Positions 7,792 to 14,445 of a DNA stretch of 64,000 bases are shown piece by piece (the first letter of the stretch is position 1; each line of letters starts with the position of its first letter). Location: assembly GCA_021770845.1 (NCBI GenBank), contig JAETQF010000003.1, positions 82,006 through 146,005 on the forward strand, read 5' to 3'. The position numbers and the translations under genes were made by a program. Source of the DNA: Oscillospiraceae bacterium. GTDB taxonomy: Bacteria > Bacillota > Clostridia > Oscillospirales > Oscillospiraceae. The notes below the pieces were generated by a model. The model was not told where the DNA came from, made no database searches, and worked only from the letters and a program-made list of their open reading frames with translations.

Positions 7792-9171
7792 ATGGCCCAG
7801 TCTTTTCCCCTCCCGGTGTTCCACAGCGGCGCGCCGCTGTACCATCAGCTCTACCGCCACATCGCCGGGGCCATCCAGTCCGGCGCCCTGTCCCCGGGGG
7901 CGAAGCTGCCCTCCAAGCGGCGGATGTGCGCCCTGGCGGGGGTGAGCATGAGCACGGTGGAGACGGCCTACTCCCTGCTGGCGGCGGAGGGCTACGTGCT
8001 GGCAAAGCCCCGCAGCGGCTATGTGTGCGCCGACCTGCTGCCCCCCGCCCCCGGCCTGGCCGTCCCGCCGGTGAGGGCCGCCGGCCCGGCCCCCTCCCGG
8101 TGGGCCTACGACTGCTCCACCTCGGCGGTGGACGTGTCCGCCTTCCCCTTCTCCTCCTGGGCGCGGATCACCAAGGAGGCGGTGTATGAGAACCCCGGCC
8201 TGCTCCAGCGGGGCCACCCCCAGGGGGACGAGCCCCTCCGGGAGGCCCTGGCCTCCCTGCTGGCCCAGTACCGGGGGGTGCGGTGCGATCCGGAGCAGAT
8301 CGTGGTGGGGGCGGGGGCGGACTACCTGCTGTCCCTGCTGCTCCAGCTCCTGCCCGAGCAGCGGGCGGTGGCGCTGGAGGATCCGGGCTATCCCGCCGCC
8401 TATGCCGCCGCCACCCTCCACGGGCGGCAGGCCGTCCCCATCCCCGTGGACGGGGAGGGGATGTGCCCCGAGGCCCTGGCGGACAGCGGCGCGGGGTTGG
8501 CCTACGTCACCCCCTCCCACCAGTTCCCCCTGGGGGTCACCATGCCCGTGGGGCGGCGCAGCCGGCTGCTCCACTGGGCGGCCTCCGCCCCGGATCGGTG
8601 GATCATCGAGGACGACTACGACAGCGAGTTCCGCTGGTCGTCCCGGCCCATCCCGGCCATGCAGGGGCTGGATCGGGCGGGGCGGGTGGTGTATCTGGGC
8701 ACCTTCTCCCGCTCCATCGCCCCGGCCATCCGGGCGGCCTACCTGATCCTGCCCCGCTCCCTGCTGGAGCGGTACCGGAGCACCTTCTCCCACGGGGCGT
8801 GCACCGTGTCCCGGTTCGAGCAGGAGAGCCTGCGCCGCTTCCTGGTTCAGGGGCTGTACGGGCGGCACCTGCGGCGGACGGGGAACCTGTACCGGAAAAA
8901 ATGCGCCCTGTTCACCGGGGCGCTGTCCGCCATCCCCGGCGCGTCCATCTCCGGGGCGGAGGGGGGGCTGCACTTCCTGCTCACCCTGCCCCGGTATTCG
9001 GAGGGGGAGCTGGTGGCCCGGGCGGCGGAGAAATCCGTCCGCGTCCACCCGTTGAGCCGGTACTGCCACGCAGCCCCCCCGCGGCCCTCCACCGTGGTGC
9101 TGGGCTTCGCGGGGCTGGGCATGGAGGAGATCGGCAGGGCGGCGGAGCTGCTGCGGGAGGCGTGGGCGTAA
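7792..9171 (+). CDS. MocR-type regulator (GntR HTH fused to aminotransferase fold)
   Basis: 459-aa protein. The N-terminal GntR winged helix (LYHQLYRHIAGAIQSGALSP, then GVSMSTVETAYSLLAAEGYV) is joined to a fold-type I aminotransferase domain with the PLP-phosphate and ring region IIEDDYDSEFR. In enzymatic relatives and in PLP-sensing MocR regulators the motif GTFSKxLxP carries the Schiff-base lysine; here it reads GTFSRSIAP (codon CGC), so the lysine is arginine. The protein therefore probably does not hold PLP covalently. I start at ATG 7792 because GGAGGTG precedes it. It is divergent from the ECF gene. No terminator follows; the TipA-type gene starts 70 bp later from its own promoter. Confidence 0.92.
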   Translation: MAQSFPLPVFHSGAPLYHQLYRHIAGAIQSGALSPGAKLPSKRRMCALAGVSMSTVETAYSLLAAEGYVLAKPRSGYVCADLLPPAPGLAVPPVRAAGPAPSRWAYDCSTSAVDVSAFPFSSWARITKEAVYENPGLLQRGHPQGDEPLREALASLLAQYRGVRCDPEQIVVGAGADYLLSLLLQLLPEQRAVALEDPGYPAAYAAATLHGRQAVPIPVDGEGMCPEALADSGAGLAYVTPSHQFPLGVTMPVGRRSRLLHWAASAPDRWIIEDDYDSEFRWSSRPIPAMQGLDRAGRVVYLGTFSRSIAPAIRAAYLILPRSLLERYRSTFSHGACTVSRFEQESLRRFLVQGLYGRHLRRTGNLYRKKCALFTGALSAIPGASISGAEGGLHFLLTLPRYSEGELVARAAEKSVRVHPLSRYCHAAPPRPSTVVLGFAGLGMEEIGRAAELLREAWA

Positions 9172-9189
9172 AAATTTTTGAAAACCCCC

Positions 9190-9220
9190 TTGACTCTCCC
9201 GTTACGTCATGGGGTAGAGT
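9190..9220 (+). promoter_or_regulatory. MerR-type promoter of the TipA-like gene
   Basis: TTGACT (9190-9195) and TAGAGT (9215-9220) are separated by 19 bp and embedded in a dyad (ACTCT at 9193-9197, AGAGT at 9216-9220, with CCC/GGG inside). This matches MerR/TipA-regulated promoters, in which the regulator sits in the over-long spacer. It lies 20 bp upstream of the start codon, implying autoregulation. Confidence 0.85.
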
Positions 9221-9240
9221 GTCCCTTGGAGGTGAGAAGG

Positions 9241-9975
9241 ATGCGTTATTCCGTGAGCCAGGCGGCGCGGCTGGCGGGCGTCAGCGTCCGGACGCTGCGC
9301 TGGTACGACGAGATCGGGCTGCTGAAGCCCACCGAGGTCACCCCCGCCGGATACCGGTTTTACGGCGGGGAGGCCATGGCGGCGTTACAGCAGATCCTGT
9401 TTTACCGGGAGCTGGGCGTGCCCCTGGAGCAGATCGGGCGCATTCTGACCGCCCCGGACAACGACCGGGCCGAGGCGCTGCGAAAACACCGGAATCTGCT
9501 GCTGATGAAGCGGCAGCGGCTGGACGATATGCTTCGGCTGGTGGACGAGACGATTGGAGGGACTATCATGTACAACGAGAGGCCCAAGCCCACCCGGGTG
9601 GACTGGGAGAAGGTGCGGGATCAGTATGCCCAGGAGGCGGCGGATCGCTGGGGCAGCACCGAGGCGTTCCTGGAGAGCCGGGAGAAACACAAGGACTATA
9701 CGCCCCAGCAGGAGGAGGCCATCCGGGCGGAGATGGAGGAGATTTTCACCGCCTTCGGCCAATGCGCCGACCCCGAGGGGGAGGAGGCCCAGGCGCTGGT
9801 GCGCCGCTGGCAGGAGCACATCACCAAGTACCACTACAACTGCACTGACAGCATCCTGGCCTGCCTGGGGGAGATGTATGCCAACGACCCCCGGTTCCGG
9901 GAGAACCTGGACAAGTACGGCCCCGGCACGGCGGAGAAGATGAGCGCAGCCATAGCCGCGTACTGCAAGAAGTGA
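9241..9975 (+). CDS. TipA-like MerR-family regulator with TipAS domain
   Basis: 244-aa regulator. The MerR DNA-binding domain (MRYSVSQAARLAGVSVRTLR, YDEIGLLKP, GYRFYGGEAMAALQQI) is followed by a long dimerisation helix and a C-terminal TipAS-like effector domain (about residues 125-244; KYHYNCTDSILACLGEMY, FRENLDKYGPGTAEKMSAAI). TipAS domains bind antimicrobial ligands such as thiopeptides in actinomycetes; in Clostridia the ligands are mostly unknown. The start is fixed by GGAGGTGAGAAGG directly upstream. No adjacent efflux gene is present, so the target may be itself alone or distant genes. Confidence 0.93.
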   Translation: MRYSVSQAARLAGVSVRTLRWYDEIGLLKPTEVTPAGYRFYGGEAMAALQQILFYRELGVPLEQIGRILTAPDNDRAEALRKHRNLLLMKRQRLDDMLRLVDETIGGTIMYNERPKPTRVDWEKVRDQYAQEAADRWGSTEAFLESREKHKDYTPQQEEAIRAEMEEIFTAFGQCADPEGEEAQALVRRWQEHITKYHYNCTDSILACLGEMYANDPRFRENLDKYGPGTAEKMSAAIAAYCKK

Positions 9976-9986
9976 GAAACGCGAAA

Positions 9987-10017
9987 ATCCCCCGGACGCT
10001 CCACCGTCCGGGGGATT
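9987..10017. terminator. Bidirectional terminator between the TipA-like gene and queT
   Basis: Perfect 13-bp arms AATCCCCCGGACG (9987-9999) and CGTCCGGGGGATT (10005-10017) with a 5-nt loop, between two convergent genes. A-rich and T-rich flanks are short on both sides. Confidence 0.85.
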
Positions 10018-10025
10018 TGAGTCGT

Positions 10026-10556
10026 TCAAGCTGTCGGGGTCTGGGCCTGGGGGCGCAGAGCGGGCTTGAGCACGCTGATTTTGGGCAGCAGCTTCAGCAG
10101 CGGCGTGCCCAGCGCGTAGCACACCAGCGCCTCGGCAGGGATAAAGGTGAGGGCGTTCCAGCCGCAGGCCGTCCAGAACGCCCCGTTCAGCGCGCCCACC
10201 TCCGTCCAGGCCCACATGGGGGACAGGATCAGGGCGTTGATCAGGATGGGGGGCAGGGCCGCCAGATACCACCTGGGCATTTTCATGGTCAGCCACGCGG
10301 CGATGGCGGTGGCCAGGGTGCCGAACAGCCAGTCCAGCGGGCCGAAGGGGGACAGCAGGTTGGTGAGGAAGCACCCCACCACCAGCCCCGGCGCGGCGGC
10401 GGGGAACAGGAAGGGCAGCACGGTGAGGGCCTCGGCAAACCGGCACTGGAACACCAGAAAGTTCAGGCCGAAGATGTTGGCGAAATAGCCCATCACGGTG
10501 TAGAGCGCCGCCGCCATGGCGGCAATGGTCAGATCACGGACGGAAAATTTGCGCAT
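10026..10556 (-). CDS. queT: QueT-family queuosine precursor transporter
   Basis: 176-aa ECF-type S component of the QueT family, expected to import queuosine precursors (preQ0, preQ1 or related bases). The family N-terminus is clear: RDLTIAAMAAALYTVMGYF, then the diagnostic LNFLVFQCRFAEALTVLPFL, and PFGPLDWLFGTLAT. Five to six membrane helices are visible. The RBS TTGGAGGTAGTTTT precedes ATG 10556. It has its own promoter (10692-10720) and a GC-rich leader. No other queuosine genes are in the window, consistent with a salvage lifestyle. Confidence 0.88.
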   Translation of the reverse strand: MRKFSVRDLTIAAMAAALYTVMGYFANIFGLNFLVFQCRFAEALTVLPFLFPAAAPGLVVGCFLTNLLSPFGPLDWLFGTLATAIAAWLTMKMPRWYLAALPPILINALILSPMWAWTEVGALNGAFWTACGWNALTFIPAEALVCYALGTPLLKLLPKISVLKPALRPQAQTPTA

Positions 10557-10720
10557 AAAACTACCTCCAATTTATGTTTAGAGCGCCATCGCGTTGGCGC
10601 AGCGGCGGGCGTTCCTTCCGGGCGGGAACGCGCTTTCCCGCCCGCGGCTCTCTGCCCGCCGGTTGGACCGAAGTGGAGGTCGGTCGTGCTTATTTTATCA
10701 CAGGCTTCGCCTCGTGTCCA
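10557..10720 (-). promoter_or_regulatory. queT promoter and structured leader
   Basis: On the minus strand TGGACA (10720-10715) and TAAAAT (10697-10692) are 17 bp apart. The leader of about 128 nt carries several GC-rich hairpins (GCGGGAA/TTCCCGC near 10621-10640, GCGCCA/TGGCGC near 10583-10601). I looked for a preQ1 riboswitch core and could not match any class with confidence, so the leader is called only as structured. Confidence 0.5.
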
Positions 10721-10723
10721 GCT

Positions 10724-10897
10724 CTATTGTCCATCCAGCAGCTCCGGATTCAGCACCGCAAAAACAATGGCACCGGGGATAATAGTTAGCATTGAAATAG
10801 TTCCGATAAAGTATTCCAGAATCCATGACAGGATGGCTGACCCGGCTAATGCGGCTGCGCCAATCAAAATTCGTGCGGCTTGGGGAAGTTTTTTCAT
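10724..10897 (-). CDS. Small two-helix membrane protein (57 aa)
   Basis: Predicted 57-residue protein, MKKLPQAARILIGAAALAGS at the N-terminus and LLDGQ at the C-terminus. Two hydrophobic stretches (about residues 9-30 and 32-50) are joined by a short Glu-Tyr-containing turn. The RBS GCAGGAG precedes ATG 10897. It is divergent from the XRE regulator gene, and both are lower in GC than their surroundings. I recognise no family. The pairing suggests its expression is controlled by that regulator. Confidence 0.6.
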   Translation of the reverse strand: MKKLPQAARILIGAAALAGSAILSWILEYFIGTISMLTIIPGAIVFAVLNPELLDGQ

Positions 10898-10941
10898 TTA
10901 TGCCAACTCCTGCATAAAAAATTCGCCATTGCGAAACATTA

Positions 10942-10999
10942 TATCACCACAATTTGTTAAAATCAAGAAAAATTCTTAATAACGAATTTTGCGGTGGTA
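10942..10999. promoter_or_regulatory. Imperfect inverted repeats in the divergent XRE promoter region
   Basis: TATCACCACAATTTGTTAA (10942-10960) and AACGAATTTTGCGGTGGTA (10981-10999) are imperfect inverted copies of each other, centred between the two divergent start codons. They are candidate operators for the XRE protein. The spacing places them over both putative promoters. Confidence 0.5.
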
Positions 11000-11001
11000 T
11001 C

Positions 11002-11238
11002 ATGCAAAAGTTGAGATCTGATTTGGATATTGGCCATAATATCAGCAGATTACGCAAGGACGCTGGACTGACCCAAGAGCAGACCATTGCGAAAATGCAG
11101 ATTATGGGGCTTAAAATATCAAAAAGCACCTATGCGAAAATTGAAACCAATCGGATGAATATCAAGGTAAGTGAGCTGGTTGCGCTGAAGCGGATTTTTC
11201 ATGTGGAGTTCAATGCATTTTTTAATGGTTTGGAATAA
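11002..11238 (+). CDS. Cro/C1-type (XRE) helix-turn-helix regulator
   Basis: 78-aa single-domain HTH protein. The HTH covers IGHNISRLRKDAGLTQEQTI and SKSTYAKIETNRMNIKVSEL, followed by LKRIFHVEFNAFFNG, the usual XRE tail. I start at ATG 11002 (MQKLRSD), because upstream codons lie in the operator region; the RBS is weak (GCGGTGG). GC content is clearly lower than in the flanking ribosomal and transporter genes, suggesting acquisition. Terminated by the hairpin at 11240-11269. Confidence 0.88.
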   Translation: MQKLRSDLDIGHNISRLRKDAGLTQEQTIAKMQIMGLKISKSTYAKIETNRMNIKVSELVALKRIFHVEFNAFFNGLE

Positions 11239-11239
11239 A

Positions 11240-11269
11240 AAGGGCCGCCGGCGTCTGCCGGCGGCCCTT
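11240..11269. terminator. Bidirectional terminator between the XRE gene and rplA
   Basis: Perfect 13-bp stem AAGGGCCGCCGGC (11240-11252) / GCCGGCGGCCCTT (11257-11269) with loop GTCT, preceded by A residues and followed by T residues. It serves both converging transcription units. Confidence 0.9.
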
Positions 11270-11282
11270 TGTTATGTTAGGA

Positions 11283-11978
11283 TTACGCGAATTTGCCGGT
11301 GTTCAGCTTCACGCCGGGGCCCATGGTGGACGCGGCGACGCAGCTCTTGACGTACTGGCCCTTGGCGGCGGCGGGCTTGGCCTTGACAATGGCGCCCATG
11401 AGGGCGTTCAGGTTGTCGGACAGCTTCTCGGGGCCGAAGGACACCTTGCCGATGGGGCAGTGGATGATGTTGGTCTTGTCCAGGCGGTACTCCACCTTAC
11501 CGGCCTTGATCTCGTTGACGGCCTGGGTCACGTTGGGGGTGACGGTACCGGCCTTGGGGGAGGGCATCAGGCCCTTGGGGCCCAGCACCTTACCCAGACG
11601 GCCCACCACGCCCATCATGTCGGGGGTGGCCACGACGACGTCGAAGTCGAACCAGTTTTCCTTCTGGATCTTCTCCACCATATCCATATCGCCCACGTAG
11701 TCGGCGCCGGCGGCCTTGGCCTCCTCCGCCTTGTCGCCCTTGGCGAACACCAGCACCCGGGCGGTCTTGCCGGTGCCGTGGGGGAGGACGATGGCGCCGC
11801 GAACCTGCTGGTCGGCGTGGCGGGAGTCCACGCCCAGCTTCACGTGCAGCTCCACGGTCTCGTCGAACTTGGCGGTGGCGGTCTTGATCACCAGCTCCAT
11901 GGCCTCGTTCACGTCATACTGGGCGGCGCGGTCGATGAGCTTGGCGCTGTCCACATACTTTTTGCCTTTCTTAGCCAT
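11283..11978 (-). CDS. rplA: 50S ribosomal protein L1
   Basis: 231-aa L1, the protein of the mobile L1 stalk on 23S rRNA and a classical translational autoregulator. Family motifs are visible: [24 protein letters not shown], the [20 protein letters not shown] signature and the C-terminal [17 protein letters not shown]. Full length. It is the last gene of rpmG-secE-nusG-rplK-rplA; rplJ and rplL do not follow, and the unit ends at the 11240-11269 terminator. Confidence 0.97.
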   Translation of the reverse strand: MAKKGKKYVDSAKLIDRAAQYDVNEAMELVIKTATAKFDETVELHVKLGVDSRHADQQVRGAIVLPHGTGKTARVLVFAKGDKAEEAKAAGADYVGDMDMVEKIQKENWFDFDVVVATPDMMGVVGRLGKVLGPKGLMPSPKAGTVTPNVTQAVNEIKAGKVEYRLDKTNIIHCPIGKVSFGPEKLSDNLNALMGAIVKAKPAAAKGQYVKSCVAASTMGPGVKLNTGKFA

Positions 11979-11996
11979 TGTAATTCCTCCTCTCCC

Positions 11997-12422
11997 TTAT
12001 TCTTCCACCGTCACGCCCATGGAGCGGGCGGTGCCGGCGATCATGCTCATGGCGGCCTCCAGGCTGGCGGCGTTCAGGTCGGGCATCTTGGTCTCGGCGA
12101 TCTTCTGGCAGTCGGCCTTGGACAGGGTGGCCACCTTGGTCTTGTTGGGCACGCCGGAGCCGGACTCAATGCCGCAGGCCTTCTTGATGAGCACGGGGGC
12201 GGGAGGGGTCTTGGTGATGAAGGAGAAGGAGCGGTCGGCGTACACGGTGATCACCACGGGGATGATCAGGCCCATGTCCTTCTTGGTGCGCTCGTTGAAC
12301 TCCTTGGTGAAGGCGGCGATGTTCACGCCGTGCTGGCCCAGGGCGGGGCCCACAGGGGGGGCCGGAGTTGCCTGGCCGGCGGGGATTTGCAGCTTGACAT
12401 ATCCAGTAATTTTCTGTGCCAT
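11997..12422 (-). CDS. rplK: 50S ribosomal protein L11
   Basis: 141-aa L11, the usual length; it forms the GTPase-associated centre with 23S rRNA. Motifs: [35 protein letters not shown] and the C-terminal [24 protein letters not shown] helix. I start at MAQKITG (12422), where AGGAGGTG lies upstream; four upstream codons in frame are non-family. The 18-bp gap to rplA indicates cotranscription. Confidence 0.97.
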   Translation of the reverse strand: MAQKITGYVKLQIPAGQATPAPPVGPALGQHGVNIAAFTKEFNERTKKDMGLIIPVVITVYADRSFSFITKTPPAPVLIKKACGIESGSGVPNKTKVATLSKADCQKIAETKMPDLNAASLEAAMSMIAGTARSMGVTVEE

Positions 12423-12512
12423 TTGAAACAGCACCTCCTACATAAAATGTGGTGGTGACGAAATCCACGTCAGGATTTCTCCCACGGGCGGGTCTTACCC
12501 GCCTCTTGTTTG

Positions 12513-13094
12513 TCAGATTGTCTCGACCTGATCCAGATCCAGCTCCGCGGGGATCTCCCGGCCGAACATGGACACCACGACCCGAACCTTGCCCCGCTCG
12601 GCGTCCAGATCCTCCACCGTGCCGAACTGGCCGGCCAGGGCGCCGTCGTTGATGCGCACGCTGTCGCCCACGGCGTAGTCCACCTCCACCAGGGGGCGCT
12701 TCTCCGGGCGCAGGGCGGCCATCTGATCCTCCCCCAGGGCGGTGATCTCCTCCTCGTGGGACTCGATGCCCATGGCGGCGATCTCCTCGTCGGTGAGGGG
12801 GATGGCCTTGTTGGCGGCGCCCACGAAGCCGGTGACGCCCCGGATGTTGCGCACCAGGTGCCAGGTCTCGTCGGTCATGATCATCTTCACCAGCACGTAG
12901 CCGGGGAACACCTTGCGCTCCACGGTTTTGGGGCCGTTGTCGGTGATCTCGGTGACCGTCTCCAGGGGGATGGACACCTCGGCGATCAGATCGTGCATAT
13001 TGCGGTTCTCCACAGCCTGCTGGATGGACACGGCCACCGTGTTCTCATAGCCGGAGTAGGTGTGGGCCACGTACCACTTCAGTTCGTCCGCCAT
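12513..13094 (-). CDS. nusG: Transcription termination/antitermination factor NusG
   Basis: 193-aa NusG. The NGN domain (WYVAHTYSGYENTVAVSI ... FPGYVLVKMIMTDETWHLVRN) binds RNA polymerase; the C-terminal KOW (VGDSVRINDGALAGQFGTVED) contacts S10 or Rho. Full length. The insert between the domains (LTDEEIAAMGIESHEEEITALG) is acidic and longer than in E. coli. The gene lies 6 bp after secE and 90 bp before rplK. Confidence 0.96.
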   Translation of the reverse strand: MADELKWYVAHTYSGYENTVAVSIQQAVENRNMHDLIAEVSIPLETVTEITDNGPKTVERKVFPGYVLVKMIMTDETWHLVRNIRGVTGFVGAANKAIPLTDEEIAAMGIESHEEEITALGEDQMAALRPEKRPLVEVDYAVGDSVRINDGALAGQFGTVEDLDAERGKVRVVVSMFGREIPAELDLDQVETI

Positions 13095-13100
13095 GGCCCG

Positions 13101-13391
13101 TTACGCCCCAAAGAGCTCGAGCAGGGCGCCAACCACCGCGTGGGCCAGGTAGTCAAACACCCAGATGCACACGCCCACGATGAGGACGCACACGATCACA
13201 ATGCCCACGCTCTTGATCACGTCTTTGGCGGAAGGCCAGGTGACCTTCTTCAGCTCGCCCTTCAGATCCTTGAGCCAGCGCAGGACGCGGTTCGGCTTCT
13301 TGGCGTCCTTCTTCTTGGGCGCCTTGGCCTTCTTGTCGGAGCTTACGGTCTCCTTCTCAGCGGCGTTGTCCCGCTTCTCCTGTTCAGACAT
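13101..13391 (-). CDS. secE: Preprotein translocase subunit SecE
   Basis: 96-aa SecE of the SecYEG channel. An acidic/basic N-terminal extension rich in Lys (about residues 1-35) precedes the amphipathic helix WLKDLKGELKKVTWPSAKDV, the family signature, and one membrane helix (VGIVIVCVLIVGVCIWVFDYL). Lies between rpmG and nusG, as in most bacteria. Confidence 0.95.
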   Translation of the reverse strand: MSEQEKRDNAAEKETVSSDKKAKAPKKKDAKKPNRVLRWLKDLKGELKKVTWPSAKDVIKSVGIVIVCVLIVGVCIWVFDYLAHAVVGALLELFGA

Positions 13392-13427
13392 TCAGTTCAA
13401 CCCTTCTTTCGTTGTGAGCGGCGCTCA

Positions 13428-13592
13428 TTACTTGGTTTCGGTGTGCAGAGTGTGCTTTCTGCAGAAGGGGCAGTACTTGTTGAGCTCCAAACGCTCGGTG
13501 GTGTTGCGCTTGTTCTTCTTGGTGTTGTAATTGCGCTGCTTGCACTCGGAGCAGCGCAGCACGACCTTTACACGGTTCCCGGCTTTCGCCAT
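13428..13592 (-). CDS. rpmG: 50S ribosomal protein L33, zinc type
   Basis: 54-aa L33 with two CxxC pairs ([11 protein letters not shown] and KYCPFCRKH), the zinc-binding form. I start at ATG 13592 ([10 protein letters not shown]) with AGGAGGTG upstream; longer in-frame readings extend into the leader. It is first in the rpmG-secE-nusG-rplKA transcript, after a leader of about 208 nt. Confidence 0.94.
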   Translation of the reverse strand: MAKAGNRVKVVLRCSECKQRNYNTKKNKRNTTERLELNKYCPFCRKHTLHTETK

Positions 13593-13806
13593 TCTCGGCA
13601 CCTCCTTTTGAATTTGGCCTGACCGGCGAAAAAGCGCCGGACGGCCTATGCCGATCCGACGCCTCACACTGGGCACAGCACGCCCAGCATATCGCTACGG
13701 GGGATCGGCGCATTGCCTCCCTGCGGCCTCCCGGGGAGGATCAGGGTTTTTGCCCGCGTCCCGTAAAAACGCGCGCAAAAAGAAAGCCCTGCACACAGGT
13801 GCTGAT

Positions 13807-13835
13807 AGCATATCACACCTGCGGGGGCTTGTCAA
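13807..13835 (-). promoter_or_regulatory. Promoter for rpmG-secE-nusG-rplK-rplA
   Basis: Minus strand TTGACA (13835-13830), 17-bp spacer, TATGCT (13812-13807). The leader (13593-13800) contains complementary segments, for example CCGATCC/GGATCGG and GCGCTTTTTCGCC-type hairpins, and could be structured. No ORF is seen in it. Confidence 0.75.
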
Positions 13836-13857
13836 GGGTTCTTTTTTTTATTATAAT
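13829..13857 (+). promoter_or_regulatory. Promoter for ruvX
   Basis: Plus strand TTGTCA (13829-13834), 17-bp spacer, TATAAT (13852-13857). It overlaps the oppositely oriented rpmG promoter, so the two units share about 30 bp of control DNA. The leader to ruvX contains the repeat at 13884-13940. Confidence 0.7.
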
Positions 13858-13883
13858 GTGTTGACTGCGTTTCCCGCGCCGCA

Positions 13884-13940
13884 GGGCGATGAGCGCCAGT
13901 GGCGCTCGCCCATCGCCGGCCGAGCCGACAGGCGAGAACC
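13884..13940 (-). repeat. Dispersed 57-bp intergenic repeat, copy B
   Basis: Read on the minus strand it aligns with 598-653, including the hairpin GAGCGCC-3 nt-GGCGCTC with loop ACT instead of GCC. It lies in the ruvX leader, 40 bp before the start codon. Confidence 0.7.
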
Positions 13941-13979
13941 GCGGGAAACAGGGAACACTTCCTGATTGGAGGGGATGAA

Positions 13980-14399
13980 ATGCGCGTCATGGCCATCGAC
14001 TACGGCGACGCCCGGACGGGGGTGGCGGTGTCCGACGCCGCCGGGACGCTCACCGGGTACACCACGGTGATTCCCAGCCGCGTGCCGGAGCGGGCGGCGG
14101 AGGAGCTGGCCCGGATCGCCCGGGAGCGGCAGGCGGAGGAGCTGGTGATGGGCTTCCCCCGGAACATGGACGGCACGGAGGGGCCGAGAGCGGAGCTGTA
14201 CCGCTCCTTCGCCGCGCTGGTGGAGGAAAAGGCGGGTATGCCGGTGCGCCTGTGGGACGAGCGGCGCACCACCATCGAGGCCCACCAGATCCTCCATGCC
14301 GCCGGGAAGCGGGAGAAGGCCCACAAAAAGAACGTGGACGCGGTGGCGGCATCCCTCATTTTGGAGGGGTATCTTGCGTTCCGGGCGCGGAACCCGTAA
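13980..14399 (+). CDS. ruvX: RuvX/YqgF-family RNase H-fold nuclease
   Basis: 139-aa protein of the YqgF family (putative Holliday junction resolvase; a role in 16S rRNA 5' maturation is known in E. coli). Catalytic-site motifs: MAIDYGDARTGVAVSDA with the first Asp, LVMGFPRNMDGTEGP, WDERRTT and the final KKNVDAVAASLILEGYL with the last Asp. The start is ATG 13980 with GGAGGGG upstream. Length is normal. Monocistronic, ending at the 14401 hairpin. Confidence 0.93.
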   Translation: MRVMAIDYGDARTGVAVSDAAGTLTGYTTVIPSRVPERAAEELARIARERQAEELVMGFPRNMDGTEGPRAELYRSFAALVEEKAGMPVRLWDERRTTIEAHQILHAAGKREKAHKKNVDAVAASLILEGYLAFRARNP

Positions 14400-14400
14400 A

Positions 14401-14434
14401 AAAAGCCCCCGGCGGAGCTCCGCCGGGGGCTTTT
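14401..14434. terminator. Bidirectional terminator between ruvX and ackA
   Basis: AAAAGCCCCCGGCGGAG (14401-14417) pairs perfectly with the following CTCCGCCGGGGGCTTTT (14418-14434), between convergent genes, with A and T runs at both ends. Confidence 0.9.
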
Positions 14435-14445
14435 CTTGTCTTGCG

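Noticed and set aside
10557..10700. preQ1 riboswitch in the queT leader
   Set aside because: Expected from context, but neither the short preQ1-I pseudoknot core nor another preQ1 class could be matched; only generic GC hairpins are seen.
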